Source of the DNA: an uncultured Phenylobacterium sp.
GTDB lineage: Bacteria; Pseudomonadota; Alphaproteobacteria; Caulobacterales; Caulobacteraceae
Direction of reading: 5' to 3'
NCBI GenBank assembly: GCA_945952355.1
Contig: CAMFIW010000246.1
Location: forward strand, 1-5,351
DNA: 5,351 bases
The translations under genes and the position numbers were made by a program. Positions within the stretch are counted from its first letter, which is position 1. Each line of letters opens with the position of its first letter. Under the pieces are notes generated by a model, which ran no database searches, was not told the DNA's origin, and worked only from the letters and a program-made list of their open reading frames with translations. This document shows positions 1 through 4,211 of this stretch, piece by piece.

Positions 1-47
1 GAGATCATGCCTAGTCTCGTGGGCTCGGAGATGTGTATAAGAGACAG
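1..47 (+). other. Untrimmed Illumina Nextera i7 adapter (non-genomic)
   Basis: Positions 1-5 (GAGAT) match the last five bases of the Illumina P7 primer. Positions 6-13 (CATGCCTA) match the i7 index commonly called N706 in adapter orientation. Positions 14-28 (GTCTCGTGGGCTCGG) are the Nextera read-2 tail, and 29-47 are the 19-bp Tn5 mosaic end ending in AGAGACAG. All parts are in the exact order of a library adapter, so this is a sequencing artefact joined to genomic DNA at 47/48, not a biological transposon end. Any reading frame starting before 48 is meaningless. The match is from memory of the published adapter sequences and is base-perfect as far as I can see. Confidence 0.98.
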
Positions 48-48
48 C

Positions 49-411
49 CGCATAGGCGCCGGTGGGCAGGCCGTGGCGGTCGCAGAAGCCCTTGGTGAAG
101 GCCTTGGAGCTTTCGAGCTGGCCGGCGAAGGCGGTCGGCCCGAAGCACGGGATGCCGGCTTCGGCCAGGGCGTCCGCGAGGCCCGCCTCCACGCTCGTCT
201 CAGGGCCGATGACGACCAGACCCGCGCGGATCTCCTCCGCCAGGGCCACCAGGGCGGGCACATCGGTCGCCTTGACCGCCCTGAGCTCGCCCTGGGCGGC
301 CATGCCCGGATTGCCCGGCGCGATCACGAGGCGGGTGAGCAGCGGCGAGGCGGCGATCTTCCAGGCGAGCGCGTGTTCGCGACCGCCCGAACCGACGAGC
401 AGGATGTTCAT
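49..411 (-). CDS. purD: Phosphoribosylamine-glycine ligase (GAR synthetase), N-terminal part, truncated at contig end
   Basis: PurD catalyses the ATP-dependent joining of glycine to 5-phosphoribosylamine, the second step of cytosolic de novo purine synthesis. The 121 visible residues are the N-terminal pre-ATP-grasp (Rossmann-like) domain. They open with MNILLVGSGGREHALAW, whose glycine-rich loop at residues 8-11 is the family signature. PGNPG follows at 32-36, IGPE at 68-71, GPT at 91-93, and LESSKAFTK at 99-107, where the ATP-grasp part begins. Family members are about 420-430 aa, so roughly 70 percent is missing. The loss is due to the adapter junction at 47/48, not to a mutation. The ATG at 411 is set by alignment with the family start; the ribosome binding site in front of it is weak. 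The gene lies 37 nt after the VOC gene on the same strand and may be co-transcribed with it. Confidence 0.95.
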
Positions 412-448
412 GCGCCGGGCTTTCGCTCGCTGGGCTCAGCGGGTCAAG

Positions 449-916
449 TCAGGCCTGGGCCGACGGGTGCATCCAGCGCTGGACGGCGCGATAGGCGCGT
501 TCCGACGGACTGGCCTCGGGGTGGCTCGGTGGGGCCGTGATCTCCAGCACCACGCCGTCCGGATCGTGGAAATAGATCGACTGCTGAGCGCCGTGATCCT
601 CTTCCCAGTAGCGCACCTCGGCGGCCCGCAGCTTGCGTCGCCAGTTGGCCAGGTCCGACACCGCCTCGGTGGCCATGGCGTAGTGGCGCACGTCGCTCGG
701 CAGGTTGCGGTAGCTGGGCTGGGGCGCCTCCTTCAGTTCCACCAGCACGATCTCTCCGCCCCCAGGCAGGGCGAAGATCATCATCAGCCAGGGATAGTCG
801 CCCCAGTCGTCGCCCTCGTGCGCCTCGACGAGGGGAAGCTCCAGAATGTCGCGATAGAAAGCGAGAGACTTGCCCGCGTCGCGGACGGGAAACACCACGT
901 GGTCCAGCTTAAGCAT
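449..916 (-). CDS. VOC (glyoxalase/bleomycin-resistance/dioxygenase) fold protein, substrate unknown
   Basis: This is a 155-aa protein of the vicinal oxygen chelate superfamily. It has two beta-alpha-beta-beta-beta modules. The first starts with LDHVVFPVRD (residues 4-13) and SLAFYRDILELPL. The second starts near RHYAM (77-81) and ends with SIYFHDPDGVVLEI (113-126). Candidate metal ligands by position are H6, E60, H78 and E125; this is inferred from the fold and not proven. Members include glyoxalase I, fosfomycin-resistance thiol transferases and extradiol dioxygenases, and nothing here fixes the substrate. A hydrophilic tail of about 27 residues rich in Pro, Ser and Arg follows the last strand. 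The ATG at 916 is chosen because a strong GGAGG (922-926 on the complement) lies 5 nt upstream and the fold begins right after it; the in-frame start at 952 would add 12 unsupported residues. It lies 47 nt after phoB and 37 nt before purD. Confidence 0.85.
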   Translation of the reverse strand: MLKLDHVVFPVRDAGKSLAFYRDILELPLVEAHEGDDWGDYPWLMMIFALPGGGEIVLVELKEAPQPSYRNLPSDVRHYAMATEAVSDLANWRRKLRAAEVRYWEEDHGAQQSIYFHDPDGVVLEITAPPSHPEASPSERAYRAVQRWMHPSAQA

Positions 917-921
917 CCGGC

Positions 922-928
922 CCTCCCT
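922..928 (-). promoter_or_regulatory. Ribosome binding site of the VOC gene
   Basis: The complement reads AGGGAGG, ending 5 nt before the ATG at 916. It is one of the best Shine-Dalgarno matches in the window and decides the start of the VOC gene over the longer in-frame ATG at 952. Confidence 0.7.
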
Positions 929-963
929 GTGGGATCGGCCGGAGCCTAGCACCGCTCGGTGAT

Positions 964-1662
964 TCAGTCCCGCGCGTCGAGATCCAGCGAATAGCCGGCC
1001 GAGCGGACGGTGCGGATCGGATCGGTCTCGGTGTCGTCGCGGTTCAGCGCCTTGCGCAGGCGGCCGATGTGCACGTCGACGGTGCGGGCCTCGACATAGA
1101 CGTCGGAGCCCCAGACCGCGTCGAGCAGCTGCTCGCGCGAGAACACCCGGCCGGGGTGCTGCATGAGGTAGTCCAGCAGCCGGAATTCGGTCGGGCCGAG
1201 ATGGATTTCCTTGCCCGAACGCTTCACCCGGTGGGCGACGCGATCGATGACCAGGTCGCCGCAGCGGACGCGGTCTTCGGCGAGGCCCGGGCGCAGGCGG
1301 CGCAGCACGGCGCGGATGCGGGCGGACAGCTCGCTCATGGCGAAGGGCTTGACCACATAGTCGTCGGCGCCGGTGTCGAGGCCACGGATCCGGTCGCTCT
1401 CCTCGCCGCGGGCGGTGAGCATGATGATCGGCACGTTGCGGCTCTCGGAGCGCTGGCGCAGGCGGCGGCAGACCTCGATCCCGGAGACCTTGGGCAGCAT
1501 CCAGTCGAGGATCACGAGATCGGGAAGCTTTTCCGACACCAGGGTCAGGGCTTCCTCGCCGTCGGCGGCGACGACGACTTCGTAGCCCTCCTTCTCGAGA
1601 TTGTACTGCAGGAGGGTCGAGAGCGCGTCTTCGTCCTCGACGACCAGGATATGCGGGATCAC
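964..1662 (-). CDS. phoB: Phosphate regulon response regulator PhoB (OmpR family)
   Basis: PhoB is the cytoplasmic transcription factor that PhoR phosphorylates under phosphate limitation; it then binds Pho boxes and activates phosphate-uptake genes. The 232-aa length is normal. The receiver domain covers about residues 3-120, with the acidic pair E9/D10, phospho-acceptor D53 (VILDWMLP), T83 in IIMLTARG and K105 in DDYVVKPF. The OmpR-type winged-helix domain covers about 133-228. It includes HLGPTEFRLLDYLMQHPGRV (154-173), a recognition helix around RTVDVHIGRLRKAL (193-206) and the closing IRTVRSAGYSL wing. The start is a GTG at 1662, with AAGG about 10 nt upstream; the conserved ILVVEDE strand begins at residue 5, so no later start fits. 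It lies 17 nt after phoU and is very likely co-transcribed with it. PhoB rather than another OmpR-family member is supported by phoU and phoR next door. Confidence 0.95.
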   Translation of the reverse strand: MIPHILVVEDEDALSTLLQYNLEKEGYEVVVAADGEEALTLVSEKLPDLVILDWMLPKVSGIEVCRRLRQRSESRNVPIIMLTARGEESDRIRGLDTGADDYVVKPFAMSELSARIRAVLRRLRPGLAEDRVRCGDLVIDRVAHRVKRSGKEIHLGPTEFRLLDYLMQHPGRVFSREQLLDAVWGSDVYVEARTVDVHIGRLRKALNRDDTETDPIRTVRSAGYSLDLDARD

Positions 1663-1679
1663 GTGGGTCTACCCTTGGG

Positions 1680-2375
1680 TCAGGTTTTCAGTGCGTCGGT
1701 CTTCGGACGCATGTTGGTGGCCAGCTCCTCGCCGGTGATCTCGTAGTGGATGATCTCGGCGATGTTGGTGGCGTGGTCGCCGATCCGTTCGAGGTTCTTG
1801 GCCACGAACAGCAAGTGCGCGCAGGAGGTGATCATGCGCGGATCGGCCATCATGTAGGTGAGCAACTCGCGGAACAGGCTGTTGTAATGCTCGTCGACCT
1901 CGTCATCGCGGGTCCAGACGAGGGTGGCGCGCTCCACGTCGCCGGCGGTGTAGGCGTCGAGCACGTCCTTCAGCCGGCCTTGGACCAGTCGGCCCATGCG
2001 CTCGATCGAGCGGGTGAGCGGGGCGATCGGCTCGGCTTCGCTGAGCACCAGGGTGCGCTTGGCGATGTTCTTGGCGAGGTCGCCGCAGCGTTCCAGGTTC
2101 GAGGCGATCTTCATCGCCGCCACCGTCTTGCGCAGGTCGTTGGCCATGGGCTGGCGCAGGGCGATCAGGCGGATCGCCTTGCGTTCGATCTCGGCCTCCA
2201 GGACGTCGAGTTTCTCGTCCCGGGCCACGACCTGTTCGGCAAGACCGCTGTCGCGCTTGAGCACGGCGTCCAGACCGTCGGCGACCTGCGCCTCGGTCAG
2301 CCCGCCCATGCGGGCGGTTTCGGCCGTCAGGCCGTTCAGCTCGCCCTCGAAGGATTTGACGATGTGCTCGTTCAT
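1680..2375 (-). CDS. phoU: Phosphate signalling protein PhoU
   Basis: PhoU is a cytoplasmic, membrane-associated helical protein. It links the PstSCAB transporter to the PhoR kinase, keeps the Pho response off when phosphate is plentiful, and also influences persistence and polyphosphate. The 231-aa protein shows the tandem three-helix-bundle repeat of the family. Each repeat carries the metal-binding E-x-x-x-D signature: NLERCGDLAKNIAKR with E95 and D99, and NLERIGDHATNIAE with E196 and D200. It begins MNEHIVKSFEGEL, typical of PhoU. The ATG at 2375 is preceded by GAGGA (2384-2388 on the complement) with 8 nt spacing. It sits directly upstream of phoB. Unlike the usual arrangement, no pstB precedes it; a 216-nt non-coding stretch and then phoR do. 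The protein itself looks intact. Confidence 0.95.
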   Translation of the reverse strand: MNEHIVKSFEGELNGLTAETARMGGLTEAQVADGLDAVLKRDSGLAEQVVARDEKLDVLEAEIERKAIRLIALRQPMANDLRKTVAAMKIASNLERCGDLAKNIAKRTLVLSEAEPIAPLTRSIERMGRLVQGRLKDVLDAYTAGDVERATLVWTRDDEVDEHYNSLFRELLTYMMADPRMITSCAHLLFVAKNLERIGDHATNIAEIIHYEITGEELATNMRPKTDALKT

Positions 2376-2383
2376 TTCGTGCG

Positions 2384-2388
2384 TCCTC
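2384..2388 (-). promoter_or_regulatory. phoU: Ribosome binding site of phoU
   Basis: The complement reads GAGGA, 8 nt before the ATG at 2375. It supports that start and shows phoU has its own translation signal after the long gap from phoR. Confidence 0.55.
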
Positions 2389-2534
2389 GGCCACGGCGGC
2401 CGGCTTCGGGTTTCCGGAGGAAAGATGGTGGACGCCGATCATCCCGCCGGTCGGTCGGACCGCCAAGGCCGGAAGCATGTTCCGACCCGCAATCCCGAAC
2501 CACCGGACCTGCGAATCACGGGCGCCGCCCAACT

Positions 2535-2562
2535 GCCGGTTCCTTGGCGTGCGGGAACCTGC
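2535..2562 (-). repeat. Imperfect inverted repeat (hairpin) after phoR
   Basis: GGTTCC (2538-2543) and GGAACC (2554-2559) form a 6-bp perfect stem. It is extended by GC/GC (2535-2536 with 2561-2562) across one mismatch, with a 10-nt loop. It lies about 30 nt beyond the phoR stop. There is no run of T after it in the phoR direction, so it is not a classic intrinsic terminator. It could stabilise the phoR message end, attenuate read-through, or be a chance structure. Confidence 0.4.
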
Positions 2563-2591
2563 ATGGGGATCGCAATCGCTGTACGACAGTT

Positions 2592-4001
2592 CTAAGACGC
2601 TTTTGTAACAGCGCTAACGGTCGGCTTTGCGGCCGGGGACACTGAGGCCGATTGCGGGAAATAGGCGCTGAAGGTCGCCCCCTCGCCTTCCACGCTTTCC
2701 ACCGCCAGGCCGCCGCGGTGGCGGTTGACGATATGCTTGACGATGGCGAGCCCTAGGCCTGTCCCAGGCCGGTCGCCACTCTTCTGGCCCTCGACGCGGT
2801 AGAAGCGCTCGGTGAGCCGCGGCAGGTGCTCGCGCGCCAGACCGAGTCCGGAATCGGCTACTCGGACCACGACGAAGGTGTCGGGCCCGTGGTCGGGCGT
2901 CAGCAGGGAAAGGCGCGCCGAACCCGCTGAGAGCGCCGCCGTCGCTCCTTCGGCGGACTGGCCCGTCTCCAGCGAGATGCGGATGTCGCCGCCTCTGGGC
3001 GAGTATTTGAGCCCATTGTCCACGAGGTTCTGGATCACCTGGACGATCTGATCCCGATCGCCCGGTCCGATAGCCAAGCCCGGGGCTGGCAGGTCGACGT
3101 CCAGCCGCACGCCTTTCTCGCGCGCAAGCGGCGCGAGTGAGTCGGCCACGTCCATGATCGCCAGTCCGAAGTCGACCTCGCCCTCCGGCGCGATATGCTC
3201 GTTGAGCTCGATGCGGCTGAGCGACAGGAGGTCGTCGATTAGGCGGCTCATCCGCTCGGCCTGGGCCTGCATGATGGCGAGAAACTTGTCGCGCGCCGCC
3301 TCGTCCGTGCGCGCGTGGCCGCGCAAGGTCTCGATGAAGCCGGACAGGGAGGCGAGCGGCGTGCGCAGCTCGTGGCTGGCGTTGGCCAGGAAATCGGCGC
3401 GGGTCCGTTCGGCGCGGCGCGCGTCGGTCTCGTCGCGCAGCACCAGCAGGGCGAGCCGCGCCCCGTCCGCCGAGGCCCCGAGCGGCAGGGCGAGGGCCTT
3501 CAAGACCCGCTCCTGAGCGCCCCCGACCTCGTAGAGCGCCTCGGCCGGCAGGGCGCCGAACAGGGCCTCGTCGACCGCCTCCAGAACCTCGGGATCTCGG
3601 ATCGCGGTCACCAGCAGCCCGACCTCCGCCTGGATACGCAGCAATTCCCGCGCGGCGGGGTTGGCGAGGATGAAGCGGCGTCCCGTGAGGTCGTCCGGCT
3701 CGTTGGCGGCGATCACCAGCAAGGGATCGGGCAAGGCTTCGATGAGGCTGACATAGGGCGGCGCCTGTTCGTGGCCGGCGCGGGCCGGCGCGGCTTCGCT
3801 GGCCCCGTCGCCCTCCGCCCGACGCGCGCGCCACCACCCGATCCCGGCGGCGCCTGCGAAGACGACGACGACGGCCGCGAACGCCGCCCCCGCGTCGAGC
3901 CGGCCCAGGGCGCTCAATCCGGCGATGACGGCCGCCGCCACGCCCGCCACGGCCAAGGCTGCGACGATTGGACTCTCCGGGTCACGCGCCGACGGCAACA
4001 C
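2592..4001 (-). CDS. phoR: Phosphate regulon sensor histidine kinase PhoR
   Basis: PhoR is the inner-membrane kinase/phosphatase that controls PhoB according to phosphate status. The protein is 469 aa. Two N-terminal membrane segments (about 11-33 and 37-57) with a very short loop give no real periplasmic sensor, as is usual for PhoR. A PAS-like segment follows at about 82-190 (SLIEALPDPLLVI, RRFILANPAARELL). The dimerisation/phospho-acceptor domain has the H box FLANASHELRTPL with H210. The ATPase domain has the N box (QNLVDNGLKYSP, N325/N329), G1 (VADSGLGL, 381-388), F box (ERFYRV, 398-403) and G2 (GTGLGLAIVKH, 413-423). All catalytic motifs are intact. About 25 extra residues (345-372) sit between N box and G1. 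The listed start is a GTG; the next codon, TTG at 3998, is better spaced (7 nt) from the GGAG at 4006-4009. A Pho box lies 39 nt upstream, suggesting autoregulation. Confidence 0.93.
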   Translation of the reverse strand: MLPSARDPESPIVAALAVAGVAAAVIAGLSALGRLDAGAAFAAVVVVFAGAAGIGWWRARRAEGDGASEAAPARAGHEQAPPYVSLIEALPDPLLVIAANEPDDLTGRRFILANPAARELLRIQAEVGLLVTAIRDPEVLEAVDEALFGALPAEALYEVGGAQERVLKALALPLGASADGARLALLVLRDETDARRAERTRADFLANASHELRTPLASLSGFIETLRGHARTDEAARDKFLAIMQAQAERMSRLIDDLLSLSRIELNEHIAPEGEVDFGLAIMDVADSLAPLAREKGVRLDVDLPAPGLAIGPGDRDQIVQVIQNLVDNGLKYSPRGGDIRISLETGQSAEGATAALSAGSARLSLLTPDHGPDTFVVVRVADSGLGLAREHLPRLTERFYRVEGQKSGDRPGTGLGLAIVKHIVNRHRGGLAVESVEGEGATFSAYFPQSASVSPAAKPTVSAVTKAS

Positions 4002-4005
4002 AATT

Positions 4006-4009
4006 CTCC
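4006..4009 (-). promoter_or_regulatory. phoR: Ribosome binding site of phoR
   Basis: The complement reads GGAG within CTGGAGAATTGTGTTG. It is 4 nt from the GTG at 4001 and 7 nt from the TTG at 3998. The second spacing is nearer the usual optimum, so translation may begin one codon later than the annotated start. Both choices are non-ATG and imply modest translation. Confidence 0.5.
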
Positions 4010-4040
4010 AGTCCAGAGCCTATGAACAAGCCCGACGGTT

Positions 4041-4058
4041 ATGACAGTCGCATGACGC
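4041..4058 (-). promoter_or_regulatory. Pho box (PhoB binding site) upstream of phoR
   Basis: On the complement the site reads GCGTCAT-GCGA-CTGTCAT: two 7-bp direct repeats with a 4-bp spacer, which is the architecture of a canonical Pho box (CTGTCAT-N4-CTGTCAT). One half is a perfect consensus match and the other matches 5 of 7. The downstream half ends 39 nt before the phoR start, with the direct repeats pointing towards phoR. PhoB normally replaces the -35 contact at such sites. I could not find a strong -10: the complement around 4021-4029 (TTGTTCATA) is AT-rich enough, but it is a poor match. Co-location with phoR, phoU and phoB makes the call much stronger than the motif alone. Confidence 0.75.
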
Positions 4059-4070
4059 CGACCCAACCGT

Positions 4071-4080
4071 TTCGGCCGAA
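4071..4080. repeat. 10-bp perfect palindrome TTCGGCCGAA
   Basis: A self-complementary decamer lies 13 bp from the Pho box on its upstream side relative to phoR. It could be a half of an operator for a dimeric regulator, but palindromes containing CGGCCG are common in GC-rich DNA. No function is assigned. Confidence 0.3.
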
Positions 4081-4093
4081 CGCCGATTTCTGT

Positions 4094-4129
4094 TTGGCTT
4101 TGAGGTTTTCTGGAAACGCCCCAAGCCAA
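4094..4129. repeat. Inverted repeat TTGGCTT / AAGCCAA in the divergent region
   Basis: TTGGCTT at 4094-4100 is perfectly complementary to AAGCCAA at 4123-4129, with 22 nt between them. A smaller GTTT/AAAC pair (4105-4108 and 4114-4117) is nested inside. It lies between the Pho box and the porin -10-like sequence. The spacing would suit two half-sites of an operator better than an RNA hairpin, since the transcript start for the porin is probably downstream. Confidence 0.35.
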
Positions 4130-4139
4130 TCTCGATTTT

Positions 4140-4158
4140 GCCGATAGGTATTATCGGC
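4140..4158 (+). promoter_or_regulatory. Dyad GCCGATA-GGTAT-TATCGGC overlapping a possible -10 of the porin gene
   Basis: A perfect 7-bp inverted repeat with a 5-nt centre (GCCGATA at 4140-4146, TATCGGC at 4152-4158). TATTAT at 4149-4154 matches the -10 consensus at 5 of 6 positions and lies inside the dyad, 57 nt before the porin ATG. No -35-like hexamer stands at the right distance (around 4126-4131). That would fit an activator-dependent promoter, or a repressor operator covering the -10. It could instead be a hairpin in the 5' leader. The symmetry is certain; the function is inferred. Confidence 0.45.
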
Positions 4159-4194
4159 TCAGTTCCCAACCGAGTTTTGACGAACTCCAACAGA

Positions 4195-4201
4195 CGAGGG
4201 G
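4195..4201 (+). promoter_or_regulatory. Ribosome binding site of the porin gene
   Basis: CGAGGGG ends 10 nt before the ATG at 4212. GAG-rich sequence continues to 4207, giving alternative, closer pairing. It supports the ATG that begins the signal peptide. Confidence 0.5.
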
Positions 4202-4211
4202 CGAGAGCCAC

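Larger units (their letters stand above)
2376..2591. other. 216-nt phoR-phoU intergenic region without a gene
   Basis: No convincing coding sequence lies here on either strand; the open frames crossing it are extensions of out-of-frame readings of phoU or phoR. In Caulobacter crescentus, as I recall it, this is where pstC, pstA and pstB sit between phoR and phoU. I can find no PstA/B/C remnant in the short translations. The region holds an imperfect hairpin (2535-2562), a CTGT-acg-ACAG dyad at 2579-2589 just after the phoR stop, and the phoU ribosome binding site. Its length would allow a separate phoU-phoB promoter, but I could not pick out clear -35 and -10 boxes. Confidence 0.6.

Noticed and set aside
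29..47. Tn5/IS50 mosaic end as a natural mobile element
   Set aside because: It is embedded in a full library adapter with index and read-2 tail, so it comes from sample preparation.
7..540. 177-aa plus-strand open frame
   Set aside because: It begins inside the adapter and runs antisense to purD and the VOC gene; composition is that of a GC-rich shadow frame.
62..949. 295-aa plus-strand open frame
   Set aside because: It is antisense to purD and VOC, both of which have clear family motifs; low-complexity Arg/Ala/Gly translation.
1903..2532. 209-aa minus-strand frame starting in the phoR-phoU gap, considered as a pst remnant
   Set aside because: It overlaps phoU out of frame, is Arg/Pro-rich, and has no PstA/B/C motif such as a Walker box or permease segments.
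2579..2589. CTGTCGT (complement) as a second Pho box before phoU
   Set aside because: Only one half-site; the position 11 bp downstream does not match the consensus. It is better described as a short CTGT/ACAG dyad.
1746..2645. 299-aa plus-strand open frame opposite phoU
   Set aside because: It mirrors phoU codons (His/Asp/Gly/Val-rich shadow) and ends in the non-coding gap; no domain recognised.
2614..3837. 407-aa minus-strand open frame inside phoR
   Set aside because: Out-of-frame reading of phoR, extremely Arg/Gly/Pro-rich; phoR in the correct frame has all kinase motifs.
3315..4025. 236-aa plus-strand open frame opposite phoR
   Set aside because: Shadow of phoR with no recognisable domain and no convincing ribosome binding site.
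4177..4182. TTGACG as a -35 box for the porin
   Set aside because: A -10 at the usual distance would fall in the ribosome binding site, leaving no room for a leader; the hexamer 17 bp on is not -10-like.
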